A stretch of DNA of 64,000 nt from Psychroflexus torquis ATCC 700755 (GTDB lineage Bacteria > Bacteroidota > Bacteroidia > Flavobacteriales > Flavobacteriaceae). The translations under genes and the position numbers were made by a program. Positions 46,735-55,190 of the stretch are shown in pieces (within the stretch, counting starts at the first letter, position 1; every line of letters begins with the position of its first letter). The stretch lies in the NCBI RefSeq assembly GCF_000153485.2, contig NC_018721.1, forward strand, positions 1,364,001 through 1,428,000. Direction: 5' to 3'. Below the pieces are notes generated by a model. That model searched no databases, had not been told where the DNA came from, and saw only the letters and a program-made list of their open reading frames with translations.

Positions 46735-47823
46735 ATGACAAGAAACGATTGGACCAAAGAAGAAATATTAGCAATTTACAATAAGCCTTTGATGGAATTG
46801 CTTTACGAAGCAGCAACTGTACATAGAATACATCATGATCCTAACAAGGTTCAAGTTTCTACTTTGCTTTCTATTAAAACTGGGGGTTGCCCAGAAGATT
46901 GCGGATATTGTCCTCAAGCGGCTAGATACCACACCGATATTGAAGGGAATGATTTAATGAGTGTTTCTCAAGTGAAAGCTCAAGCTCTAAGAGCAAAGTC
47001 TTCAGGAAGCTCTAGAGTTTGTATGGGAGCAGCTTGGAGAAATGTAAAAGATGGTAAAGAGTTTGATAACGTTTTGGAAATGGTAAGAACCATCAATAAA
47101 CTGGATATGGAAGTTTGCTGTACCTTAGGTATGGTGACAGAAAACCAAGCCAAACGTTTAGCTGAAGCAGGACTTTATGCCTACAACCATAATCTGGATT
47201 CATCTGAAGAATATTATAAAGAGGTGATTTCTACACGCGGTTACCAAGACAGATTAGACACCATAAGCAATGTTCGTAAAAGCAAGGTTACGGTATGTAG
47301 TGGTGGGATTATAGGAATGGGAGAATCTCTTGAAGACAGGGCTGGCATGCTTGTAGCTCTAGCAACATTAAATCCGCAACCAGAATCTACACCTATCAAT
47401 GCCTTAGTGCCTGTAGAAGGAACTCCTCTGGAAGAACAACAGAAAATATCTATTTGGGAAATGTTGCGTATGATAGCTACTACAAGAATTGTGATGCCAG
47501 AAACTCAGGTAAGGTTATCTGCTGGACGAACAGACATGAGTAGAGAAGGACAAGCCATGTGCTTTTTTGCAGGGGCTAATTCTATTTTTGCAGGAGATAA
47601 ATTATTAACTACTCCAAATCCAAATGTGGATGACGACATGGAGATGTTTAAGTTATTGGGTCTAAAACCGCAGAAAGCTTTCGAGAAAAAGTCTCAACCT
47701 CAATCTGTTTCTGCCGAAGAGTCTAAATACAAACACTTAGGTGAAAAGCCAAAATGGTCTCGTCCAGGACACACCATAGAGCGTAACGTAGAAGCCAAAG
47801 CTAAATCAAAAACTAAGGTATAA
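46735..47823 (+). CDS. bioB: Biotin synthase (radical SAM)
   Basis: The 362-residue protein has the radical-SAM cluster motif [12 protein letters not shown] (about 50-61) and the BioB-specific [15 protein letters not shown] and [12 protein letters not shown] motifs. It inserts sulfur into dethiobiotin, using an auxiliary [2Fe-2S] cluster whose Cys and Arg ligands are present. A lysine-rich tail of about 40 residues extends past the usual C-terminus. A box TATTTTTG at 46708-46715 is a probable -7 element, so it may be transcribed apart from the ketosynthase. Confidence 0.96.
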   Translation: MTRNDWTKEEILAIYNKPLMELLYEAATVHRIHHDPNKVQVSTLLSIKTGGCPEDCGYCPQAARYHTDIEGNDLMSVSQVKAQALRAKSSGSSRVCMGAAWRNVKDGKEFDNVLEMVRTINKLDMEVCCTLGMVTENQAKRLAEAGLYAYNHNLDSSEEYYKEVISTRGYQDRLDTISNVRKSKVTVCSGGIIGMGESLEDRAGMLVALATLNPQPESTPINALVPVEGTPLEEQQKISIWEMLRMIATTRIVMPETQVRLSAGRTDMSREGQAMCFFAGANSIFAGDKLLTTPNPNVDDDMEMFKLLGLKPQKAFEKKSQPQSVSAEESKYKHLGEKPKWSRPGHTIERNVEAKAKSKTKV

Positions 47824-47857
47824 GGACTTCACTTTTTATTGTAAAATGACAAAGCAA

Positions 47858-47892
47858 AAGCTTCATTTTGGTATCATTCCAGAATGAAGCTT
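47858..47892 (+). terminator. Hairpin between bioB and the cupin gene (terminator or attenuator)
   Basis: A 10-bp stem AAGCTTCATT/AATGAAGCTT surrounds a 15-base loop and is followed by ATTTTTATTT. It ends only 10 bases before the next ATG (47903), so it lies in that gene's leader as well as at bioB's 3' end. Confidence 0.7.
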
Positions 47893-47902
47893 ATTTTTAT
47901 TT

Positions 47903-48799
47903 ATGATAGACTCCACAAAAAATCTAAACTTAGAACAGGTTGAAAGGATCAAAACAATTTCACCAAAAGACTTTGTCGAGAACTATGTTAAGCCTCAAAA
48001 GCCTTTAGTTATAGAACAACTTACTCACGACTGGAAGGCCTATCACAAGTGGTCACTAACCTACCTAAGCAGTGTAGCGGGTGAGGTAGATGTCCCTCTA
48101 TACGATAGCAGGCCTGCTTCTGCCAAAGATAAATTCAATCAGGCACATGCTAAAATGAAACTCAAAGATTATGTAGATCTTTTGCAAAAAGGGCCAACAG
48201 ATTTTAGAATTTTTCTTTTCAATTTAATTAAAGAAGTTCCTGAGCTTAAGCGTCATTTTACAATGCCAGATCTAGGATTGAAGTTTCTAGACCGACTTCC
48301 CTTTTTATTCTTTGGAGCCCAAAATACTTCTGTGTTTATGCATTACGATATAGACCTTGCAAACATCCTTCATATTCATTTTGAAGGGAAAAAGCGCTGT
48401 ATTATCTATCCTCCTTCTCAAACAAAATACTTATATAAAGTTCCTAACGCTCTTATAAGTCTCAATGAAATCGATTTTAATAACCCAGATTTAGATAAAT
48501 TCCCAGCGCTTACTTTAGCCCAAGGTTATGAGGCTTATTTGGAGCATGGTGAAGCTCTATATATGCCTGGAGGCTATTGGCACAATATGACGTATCTCAC
48601 CCCCGGATTTTCTATGAGTTTAAGAACCTTACCTAGAGGAACCAAAAATATAAGCAAAGCTCTTTACAACCTTGCAATCATGCGTGGGGTCGAAAATCTC
48701 ATGCGCAGATTAAAAGGTGATAGGTGGATTAACTATAAAAATGAGTTTGCCTATAAGCGACAAAACAGGTATATGGAGAAAGAATTACACAGGAAGTAG
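47903..48799 (+). CDS. Cupin/JmjC-like (FIH-type) protein hydroxylase
   Basis: The 298-residue protein has HYDIDLANILHIHFEGKK near residue 150 (His-x-Asp iron ligands and the cosubstrate Lys) and GEALYMPGGYWHNM near 220 (distal His). This is the Fe(II)/2-oxoglutarate cupin of the FIH/JmjC group, which hydroxylates proteins including ribosomal proteins. The target here is unknown. The gene overlaps the convergent recX gene by 15 bp. There is a hairpin just before its start. Confidence 0.82.
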   Translation: MIDSTKNLNLEQVERIKTISPKDFVENYVKPQKPLVIEQLTHDWKAYHKWSLTYLSSVAGEVDVPLYDSRPASAKDKFNQAHAKMKLKDYVDLLQKGPTDFRIFLFNLIKEVPELKRHFTMPDLGLKFLDRLPFLFFGAQNTSVFMHYDIDLANILHIHFEGKKRCIIYPPSQTKYLYKVPNALISLNEIDFNNPDLDKFPALTLAQGYEAYLEHGEALYMPGGYWHNMTYLTPGFSMSLRTLPRGTKNISKALYNLAIMRGVENLMRRLKGDRWINYKNEFAYKRQNRYMEKELHRK

Positions 48800-49276
48800 G
48801 TCATTGATGACATCGTAAATCAATTCTGTTTCATAGCCTTTATAGGCAAGATGCTGAAAGATTTTTTGTCGTTTTTTATAAGCATTGCTTTCTTTGGTAA
48901 TGCTTAATTTATGGTGGGCAAGGTCTCGCAAAGTCTTTACATAATCATCCTCATCAATTTCAGAAAGTCCAGCTTTTAAATTGTAAGCAGAAATAGCTCT
49001 AGATTTTAACTCTCGAGTAATTCGTATACGGCCGTATTTTTTTATTCTGAATTTACCTCTAGCATAGCTTCTAGCAAAGCGTTCTTCATTAAGAAAATCT
49101 TCTTCAAGTAGCTTTATAATAATGTGGCTTTTTGCATCCTCATACATGTCTAAGGCCTCCAGTTTTTTCTCAACTTCTTGGTGGCAACGGTCTTGATACA
49201 CACAATAGTTCATCATCTTCAGTAAAGCTTCATCTACTGTAAGCGATTTTTTGGAATGAAAAGTGTTATTAGCCAT
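48785..49276 (-). CDS. recX: RecX recombination regulator
   Basis: The 163-residue helical protein contains the RecX triple-helix repeats: ALLKMMNYCVYQDRCHQEVEKKL, IIKLLEEDFLNEERFARSYARGKFR and RRITRELKSRAISAY-like. RecX binds RecA filaments and limits them. Unlike in many bacteria it is not next to recA, which begins at 63445, about 14 kb away. The ATG at 49276 is standard. Confidence 0.88.
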   Translation of the reverse strand: MANNTFHSKKSLTVDEALLKMMNYCVYQDRCHQEVEKKLEALDMYEDAKSHIIIKLLEEDFLNEERFARSYARGKFRIKKYGRIRITRELKSRAISAYNLKAGLSEIDEDDYVKTLRDLAHHKLSITKESNAYKKRQKIFQHLAYKGYETELIYDVINDLLPV

Positions 49277-49320
49277 GGTTTAAAAAGAGAATTGAGACTG
49301 CAAAAGTATAAAAACAAAAA

Positions 49321-49349
49321 ACCCCGTACTCTATAATAGAGTACGGGGT
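49321..49349 (-). terminator. Terminator of the RNase E/G gene
   Basis: Perfect 13-bp arms ACCCCGTACTCTA and TAGAGTACGGGGT around TAA, with flanking A and T runs. It lies 21 bases after the RNase gene stop and separates it from recX. Confidence 0.9.
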
Positions 49350-49369
49350 TTTAAAATTTTTGATAATAA

Positions 49370-50911
49370 CTAAACTTTGATAAGAGTGCCATCATGATCA
49401 TAAAAATGATACTCTAAGTAATTGTAAGCATCTCGTGGTTGGATTTTAACCCACTTTTTGGAATCAAAAAACCACTTGCTTCTCGGAGAAGGGAAGCCCT
49501 TCATGAGATAGGCAGCAATAAAAGGATGCGCAGTAAGCGTAATTTTTTTAGTGCCTTTCTTTAAGATCTTTTGCAGATCTATATTAATTTTATTTACAAT
49601 TACAATAGGAGCCTCTATTTCACCATCAGCATTGGGATCTTTTTCTCGAGTTTTGATGTTCATTTCTGGTCGAACTCGTTGCCTCGTGATTTGGATTAAT
49701 CCGAATTTACTTGGGGGTAAAATTTTATGTTTGGCTCTATCGTCACTCATCTCATCTTTGAGATGTTCGTAAAGTTTTCTTCTGTTATCTGGGTTGTTCA
49801 TGTCGATAAAATCCACGACTATGATTCCTCCCATGTCTCTTAATCTCAACTGACGTGCTATCTCTGTAGCACTTATCATGTTGACTTCGAGCGCTGTATC
49901 TTCTTGATTTTTGGCCTTATTACTTCTGTTTCCACTGTTAACGTCTATAACGTGCATAGCTTCTGTATGCTCAATGACTAGATAAGCTCCTTTTTTCATA
50001 GTTACGGTTTTCCCAAAAGACGTTTTTATTTGTCTTTCGATGCCGTATTTTTCAAAAATTGGAACTTTAGAGTCATAATTGGAAACTATAGATTCTTTAT
50101 CTGGAGAAATTTTTCCGACATAATCTTTTATCTGTGTGTAAATAACATCATCGTCTATACAAATTGAGGTAAACGAATCGTTGAAAATATCTCTTAATAT
50201 TGATGAAGCTTTATTAAGCTCACCCAAAACTTTCGAGGGTTGATGTGCTTTACTAAGTTTTCTGCACATATTCTCCCATCGTTTCATCAAATTTTGAAGG
50301 TCTTTGTCAATATCAGCTACTTTTTTGCCTTCGGCAACTGTTCTGATGATGACACTAAAACCTTTGGGTTTAATACTTTTTACCAGTCGCTTTAGTCTGC
50401 TTTTTTCTTCTTTACTTTCAATTTTCTGTGAAACTGAAACTCTATCCGAAAATGGGACTAAAACAATATAGCGGCCTGCAAGAGAAAGCTCACTGCTCAA
50501 TCTTGGGCCTTTTGTAGAGATGGGTTCTTTTACAACTTGTACAAGAATAGATTGGTTGGAGTGTAGCGTATCTGCTATGGATCCATTTTTATCTATCTCT
50601 TGTTCAAATGGATAATCTCTTAATGAGAAATTTTTCATTTGATTGGATGTTGCTTTTTTAACAAACTTCAACATGGTTTTGACGTTTGGTCCTAGGTCAT
50701 GATAGTGTAAAAAACCATCTTTCTCGTAGCCAACATTTACAAATGCGGCGTTGAGTCCAGGTAAAGCTTTTCTAATTTTAGCTAGAAAAATATCCCCAAC
50801 AGAAAAATCAAATCCTTCTGTTTCTTTATGAAGCTCTATGAGTCTTCCATCTTTTAATAAGGCAAAATCTACAGCGTCGGAACTAGAACGTACTATTAAT
50901 TCCTTATCCAC
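49370..50911 (-). CDS. rng: Ribonuclease E/G family endoribonuclease
   Basis: The 513-residue protein has an S1 domain (DIFLAKIRKALPGLNAAFVNVG, about 38-60), an RNase H-like region and the catalytic Asp pair in HVIDVNSGN (about 322) and GIIVVDFIDM (about 364). It cleaves single-stranded RNA in mRNA decay and rRNA processing. The zinc-link CPxC of E. coli RNase E/G, expected after RVRPEM near 425, is absent: the chain reads KDPNADGEIEAP. The short length fits RNase G rather than E. A hairpin precedes its start. Confidence 0.92.
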   Translation of the reverse strand: MDKELIVRSSSDAVDFALLKDGRLIELHKETEGFDFSVGDIFLAKIRKALPGLNAAFVNVGYEKDGFLHYHDLGPNVKTMLKFVKKATSNQMKNFSLRDYPFEQEIDKNGSIADTLHSNQSILVQVVKEPISTKGPRLSSELSLAGRYIVLVPFSDRVSVSQKIESKEEKSRLKRLVKSIKPKGFSVIIRTVAEGKKVADIDKDLQNLMKRWENMCRKLSKAHQPSKVLGELNKASSILRDIFNDSFTSICIDDDVIYTQIKDYVGKISPDKESIVSNYDSKVPIFEKYGIERQIKTSFGKTVTMKKGAYLVIEHTEAMHVIDVNSGNRSNKAKNQEDTALEVNMISATEIARQLRLRDMGGIIVVDFIDMNNPDNRRKLYEHLKDEMSDDRAKHKILPPSKFGLIQITRQRVRPEMNIKTREKDPNADGEIEAPIVIVNKINIDLQKILKKGTKKITLTAHPFIAAYLMKGFPSPRSKWFFDSKKWVKIQPRDAYNYLEYHFYDHDGTLIKV

Positions 50912-50928
50912 GCGTATTAGATTTAAGA

Positions 50929-50949
50929 GTCTGTAATTTTATTACAGAC
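50929..50949 (-). promoter_or_regulatory. Leader hairpin and -7 box before the RNase E/G gene
   Basis: GTCTGTAAT and ATTACAGAC form a perfect 9-bp stem around TTT, 18 bases upstream of the start. A box TAATTTTG (complement of 50949-50956) abuts it and could be the -7 element. The hairpin would then lie at the very 5' end of the mRNA. Confidence 0.5.
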
Positions 50950-51053
50950 AAAATTATACATAAGTAACCGTAGCCTTGCTGAGGTTAGGGTTACAATTTT
51001 AGGGTACAAAAATTTAAATTATAAATTTCGAAGTCAAAGAACGTTTTTAATGA

Positions 51054-51080
51054 GAAAAAGTAGTTTTTAACTACTTTTTC
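51054..51080 (-). terminator. Terminator overlapping the stop of the small basic protein
   Basis: Arms GAAAAAGTAGTT and AACTACTTTTTC pair perfectly around TTT. The right arm on the plus strand covers the stop codon (51071-51073) and the last lysine codons, so coding and termination sequences are shared. Confidence 0.75.
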
Positions 51081-51160
51081 TTGTGACGGTTAGCTCTACT
51101 TCTTTTCTTTCTTTTGTGAGTAGCTACCTTATGTCTTTTTCTCTTTTTACCGCTTGGCAT
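51071..51160 (-). CDS. Small basic ribosome-type protein (AURKAIP1/COX24, bS22-like)
   Basis: A 29-residue frame begins MPSGKKRKRHKV and continues with THKRKKRSRANRHKKK. Two-thirds of the residues are Lys, Arg or His. This matches the very small basic proteins conserved in Bacteroidota near HU, which resemble the AURKAIP1/COX24 domain of the mitochondrial ribosomal protein mS38 and actinobacterial bS22. It probably binds rRNA. The gene lies 29 bp downstream of HU on the same strand and is too short for most gene callers. Confidence 0.75.
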   Translation of the reverse strand: MPSGKKRKRHKVATHKRKKRSRANRHKKK

Positions 51161-51189
51161 AAGCTTTATTTTTTATTGATTATTAAAAT

Positions 51190-51480
51190 TTATTTTACTT
51201 CAACATTCTGTTTGACTCCTTCTACAAATATTTTGGCAGGCTTAAATGCTGGAATATTGTGCGCAGGAATCTTAATTGTTGTGTTTTTCGAGATATTCCT
51301 ACCTGTCTTTTCTGCTCTAGTCTTTACGATAAAACTTCCAAAACCCCTGAGATACACATTATCTCCACCTTCTAAAGAATTCTTAACTTCATCCATAAAG
51401 GTTTCTACAGTAGCTTGGACCTCACCTTTTTCCAAACCGAGTTTGTCTGAAATGTTAGCTACAATATCTGCTTTCGTCAT
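51190..51480 (-). CDS. hup: HU-family DNA-bending protein
   Basis: The 96-residue protein is a standard HU/IHF subunit: MTKADIVANISDKLGL dimer helices, GFGSFIVKTRAEKTGRN at the start of the arm, and the proline-tipped arm TTIKIPAHNIPAFKPAK. It bends and compacts DNA as a dimer. A -7 box TATATTTG (complement of 51529-51536) and the 14-bp palindrome TAGGATTAATCCTA at 51499-51512 lie upstream. It is probably co-transcribed with the small basic protein. Confidence 0.95.
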   Translation of the reverse strand: MTKADIVANISDKLGLEKGEVQATVETFMDEVKNSLEGGDNVYLRGFGSFIVKTRAEKTGRNISKNTTIKIPAHNIPAFKPAKIFVEGVKQNVEVK

Positions 51481-51614
51481 AATTCAAAATTATTTATTTA
51501 GGATTAATCCTAGATTTTTTTGAGCCTGCAAATATAACTAATTAATCTGCAATAATTAAACACAATGCCCTAAATAGTAGGCGGATATGAATTATACTTG
51601 CAAAAAAGTAAATA

Positions 51615-52685
51615 ATGGATTTCTCTAAGCGTTTACTAGATTGGTATGAAACCGAAAAAAGGGATTTGCCTTGGCGACATACAAAAGATCCTTATGTGAT
51701 ATGGTTGAGTGAAATTATTCTGCAACAAACCCAGGTTAAGCAAGGCCTGCCTTACTTTGAAAAATTTATAGAACGTTTCCCTACAGTTCACAATCTTGCC
51801 AAAGCTAAAGAGGATGAAGTGATGAAATTATGGCAAGGTTTAGGGTATTATTCCAGAGCAAGAAATCTTCACTTTACCGCAAAGTATGTTAGCGAAACCT
51901 TAAAAGGGAAGTTCCCGGATAATTTTAAAGACCTTAAAACCTTAAAGGGAGTTGGCGATTATACCGCTGCAGCCATTGCTTCTTTTGCTTTTGATGAATC
52001 TGTGGCGGTAGTCGACGGGAATGTACAACGCGTTGTTTCAAGATTTCTAGGAATTCACACGCCCATTAATTCTTCTGAAGGCATCAAGGAATTCAAAACC
52101 AAAGCTCAGCAACTTATGGATACCTCCAACCCTGCAACCTACAATCAAGCTATCATGGAGTTTGGGGCTTTACATTGTCGACCCAAATCTCCAAAATGTA
52201 TGTTTTGTGTATTTCAGCAGGACTGTGCCGCCTATCAACTTGGGAAAGTCGAAGAACTTCCCGTAAAACTCAAGAAGACAATCGTTAAGAAACGCTACTT
52301 TAATTATTTGATTTTTAAAGATCAAGATAACGTAACCCTTGTTCAGAAGAGACGAGGAGCAGGAATATGGAGAGGTCTTTATCAATTTCCTTTATTAGAA
52401 TCTGAAGAGCCCTCAGAAACACCTTCTTCAGAAGACATAAAGTCTCTCCTAGATACAGGTGATTTCCATATAGATCGTATTGAAAAATTGAATGAGACCC
52501 CTGTAGTTCATTTGCTTTCTCATCGAAAAATTATGGCGACGTTTATTCAAGTTTCTTGTGTTGATAGCCTATCTAAACTAAAACTTTCAAAAGGAATAGA
52601 AACCTATAATTTAAAGGAGTTACAGAAACTTCCAGTTCCTGTTCTTATTCAAAATTTTATAGAATCTGAATTTTCTTTAGCATAA
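51615..52685 (+). CDS. mutY: A/G-specific adenine glycosylase
   Basis: The 356-residue enzyme has the catalytic Glu near LSEIILQQTQV, the helix-hairpin-helix LKGVGDYTAAAIAS with the catalytic Asp in VVDGNVQRV, and the four-cysteine iron-sulfur loop CRPKSPKCMFCVFQQDC. The C-terminal half (about 225-345) is the NUDIX-like 8-oxoG-recognition domain. It removes adenine mispaired with 8-oxoguanine. It starts the mutY-ssb-gldE-gldD cluster, divergent from HU. Confidence 0.95.
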   Translation: MDFSKRLLDWYETEKRDLPWRHTKDPYVIWLSEIILQQTQVKQGLPYFEKFIERFPTVHNLAKAKEDEVMKLWQGLGYYSRARNLHFTAKYVSETLKGKFPDNFKDLKTLKGVGDYTAAAIASFAFDESVAVVDGNVQRVVSRFLGIHTPINSSEGIKEFKTKAQQLMDTSNPATYNQAIMEFGALHCRPKSPKCMFCVFQQDCAAYQLGKVEELPVKLKKTIVKKRYFNYLIFKDQDNVTLVQKRRGAGIWRGLYQFPLLESEEPSETPSSEDIKSLLDTGDFHIDRIEKLNETPVVHLLSHRKIMATFIQVSCVDSLSKLKLSKGIETYNLKELQKLPVPVLIQNFIESEFSLA

Positions 52686-52719
52686 TTCTTTTTCTTACAT
52701 TTACATTAAATTAGAGATC

Positions 52720-53175
52720 ATGGCAGGAACACTCAATAAAGTTATGCTCATAGGCCATACTGGTGATGAGGTAAAGATGCATTATTTTGAAGGTGGGAAT
52801 TGTATTGGGCGCTTTCCTTTGGCCACAAATGAAGAGTACATTAATAAAGCTACCAACGAAAAAGTAAGCAATACAGAATGGCACACTATAGTTGTGAGAA
52901 ATAAGGCTGCTGAAGTTTGTGAAAAATACCTCAAAAAAGGGGATAAAGTATATATTGAAGGACGTATTAAAACCAAAAAATGGCAGGATGATAAAGGAAT
53001 GGATAGATATTCTACAGAGATACAGTGTTTAGAATTTACATTTTTAACACCAAAGGATCCAGTTACTCCTCAACCACCAACTCAAGTCCCCTCAGCTCCG
53101 CAACAACAAACTGCTTCAAAACCATCTACAAAGCCTCAGGCTATAGAAGAGGAGGAAGATGATCTACCCTTTTAA
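52720..53175 (+). CDS. ssb: Single-stranded DNA-binding protein
   Basis: The 151-residue protein has an OB fold (about 5-110) with NKVMLIGHTGDEVKM, TEWHTIVVRNKAAEVCEKYLKKGDKVYIEGRI and TKKWQDDKG, a proline/glutamine-rich linker and the acidic tip EEEEDDLPF used to bind repair proteins. It acts as a tetramer at replication forks. It lies 34 bp after mutY and 18 bp before gldE. Confidence 0.96.
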   Translation: MAGTLNKVMLIGHTGDEVKMHYFEGGNCIGRFPLATNEEYINKATNEKVSNTEWHTIVVRNKAAEVCEKYLKKGDKVYIEGRIKTKKWQDDKGMDRYSTEIQCLEFTFLTPKDPVTPQPPTQVPSAPQQQTASKPSTKPQAIEEEEDDLPF

Positions 53176-53193
53176 ACAAAAATCAATTCAATT

Positions 53194-54528
53194 TTGGAAC
53201 CCGGCCCCTCGTGTCTCATCTTTTTTTCAGCAATAGAAATTATTGATGTAGTCAAAATCATACTTTTCTTTATACTCCTCATTGCATCCGCCCTTATTTC
53301 TGGGTCAGAAGTGGCTTTATTTTCATTAAAGCCATCAGATTTTGATGTGAAAGAAGGCAATGTGTCTAAACAAGAACAAATTATTATCGATTTGTTGGAT
53401 AGACCCAAAAAGTTATTGGCTACAATTCTTATTGCTAATAATTTTATAAACATCTCTATAGTCTTGCTATATGCTTCTGTAAGTGATGCGTTTTATGGAG
53501 AATCAACTACTTTGTTTTTTGGGATTAGCCTCAGATTCATCATAGATGTAGGCGTAGTGACTTTCCTTATTTTGATGTTTGGAGAAATCTTACCTAAGGT
53601 ATATGCCAATCGAAATAACATAGAATTTGCGCATTTCATGGCTTTGCCGCTAAGTATTCTAGACCGCTTACTTACTCCACTTAGTCTTCCAATGCGGTCA
53701 ATTACCAATACCATACAAAGCAAGTTTGGTAAGCAAAGGACCAACCTAAGCGTAGATCAATTATCTCAAGCTCTAGAATTGACGAATGAGGAAGATACCT
53801 CCAAAGATGAAAAGAAAATCTTGCAGGGTATTGTTTCTTTTGGAAACACGGATACAAAGCAAGTCATGAAACCAAGACTAGACATTTTTGCATTGAATGT
53901 AGAGCAGCATTTCTCTGAAGTTATCGCTGAAATTATAGAACATGGTTACTCTAGAATTCCAGTGTATGAGGACAATGTAGATAATATTACAGGAATACTT
54001 TATATCAAAGACTTGTTGCCTCATCTTCAGCAAAAAGATTTCAACTGGCAGTCCTTGGTTAGAGAACCTTATTTTGTCCCAGAGAATAAAAAACTAGATG
54101 ATTTATTAACAGACTTCCAAGAGCAAAAAAATCATTTAGCCATCGTCGTAGATGAATATGGAGGAACTAGTGGATTGATTTCTTTGGAAGATATTATAGA
54201 GGAAATTGTTGGAGACATCAGCGATGAGTTTGATGATGATGATGTTATTTATTCTAAAATAAACGATTCAACCTATGTTTTTGAAGGTAAAATACAACTA
54301 AAAGACCTTTATAAAATATTGAAGTTAAGCGATGTTAAAATTGATGAATTCGAACATAATAAAGGCGAAGCAGAAACACTTGCTGGGTTTGTACTGGAAT
54401 CGTCAAAAGGCTTTCCAAAGAAAGAACAGCTAATCAAGTTCAATAACTTCGACTTTACTGTAGAAGCTTTAGATAGTAAGCGAATTGTTCAACTTAAAGT
54501 GAAAATTAACCCAGAAGAAACCGAATAA
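53194..54528 (+). CDS. gldE: Gliding-motility CNNM/CBS protein GldE
   Basis: The 444-residue protein has about three membrane helices in a CNNM domain (10-200), two CBS motifs (PRLDIFAL onward and EPYFVPENKKLDDLL onward, with VVDEYGGTSGLISLEDIIEEIVGDI) and a C-terminal CorC/HlyC transport-associated domain. The frame has no ATG near the start; the TTG at 53194 gives EPGPSCLIFF, resembling the start of other GldE proteins. GldE is linked with GldD in flavobacterial gliding, and gldD follows after one base. Confidence 0.9.
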   Translation: MEPGPSCLIFFSAIEIIDVVKIILFFILLIASALISGSEVALFSLKPSDFDVKEGNVSKQEQIIIDLLDRPKKLLATILIANNFINISIVLLYASVSDAFYGESTTLFFGISLRFIIDVGVVTFLILMFGEILPKVYANRNNIEFAHFMALPLSILDRLLTPLSLPMRSITNTIQSKFGKQRTNLSVDQLSQALELTNEEDTSKDEKKILQGIVSFGNTDTKQVMKPRLDIFALNVEQHFSEVIAEIIEHGYSRIPVYEDNVDNITGILYIKDLLPHLQQKDFNWQSLVREPYFVPENKKLDDLLTDFQEQKNHLAIVVDEYGGTSGLISLEDIIEEIVGDISDEFDDDDVIYSKINDSTYVFEGKIQLKDLYKILKLSDVKIDEFEHNKGEAETLAGFVLESSKGFPKKEQLIKFNNFDFTVEALDSKRIVQLKVKINPEETE

Positions 54529-54529
54529 G

Positions 54530-55087
54530 ATGAGCAAGTCAGTTTTAGTTTTACTCCTTGTCTTTATCGCATCTTGTAGGGAATCGCCACAACCAAAACC
54601 CTCTGGATTTTTAGCCTTAACTTACGAGACTTCAAGTTTTAAACAAGTAGAATTTGATTGCCCTTTCTCTTTTGAAAAAAATTCAGCAGCAGAAGTTGAC
54701 ATAAAAAATCCAAACCGGCCTTGTTGGATAAACTTGAACTATCCAAAAATGAACGCAAAAATCTATTTGACGTACTCCCCTGTCGATAATAATTTAAGAG
54801 AGTTACTTATAGACGCACAAAAATTACCAGAAAAACACACCATAAAAGCAGATCTCATCAAAGCAAGTATTTATCAAAATGAGAAAAACAAAACCTCGGG
54901 TAACTTTTATGAAGTAGAAGGCGATGCTGCTTCACAAGCTCAGTTTTATTTAACAGATAGTACGTCTCATTTTCTTACGGGAGCCATATACTTTGAGGCT
55001 AAACCCAATTATGACTCTATTCTTCCTGCAGCGCATTATCTTAAAAGAGATATAAGGCATTTAATGGAAACCTTGAAATGGAAATAA
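54530..55087 (+). CDS. gldD: Gliding-motility lipoprotein GldD
   Basis: The 185-residue protein has a lipoprotein signal (VLLLVFIASC) then PKPSGFLAL. GldD motifs are present: FDCPFSFEKNS, PCWINLNYPKMNAKIYLTY and GNFYEVEGDAASQAQFYLTDS, followed by FLTGAIYFEAKPNYDS and DIRHLMET. It is required for gliding and type IX secretion. It is one base downstream of gldE. Confidence 0.92.
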   Translation: MSKSVLVLLLVFIASCRESPQPKPSGFLALTYETSSFKQVEFDCPFSFEKNSAAEVDIKNPNRPCWINLNYPKMNAKIYLTYSPVDNNLRELLIDAQKLPEKHTIKADLIKASIYQNEKNKTSGNFYEVEGDAASQAQFYLTDSTSHFLTGAIYFEAKPNYDSILPAAHYLKRDIRHLMETLKWK

Positions 55088-55190
55088 GAAGTTTCACCGC
55101 TTTTCAGGCTTTTTCTATTCAGTAAAAAAAATACAAAGCTTCTTTTGTATAAATTTACTTATATGAAGTGCACAGCAAAAATTTAAATTT

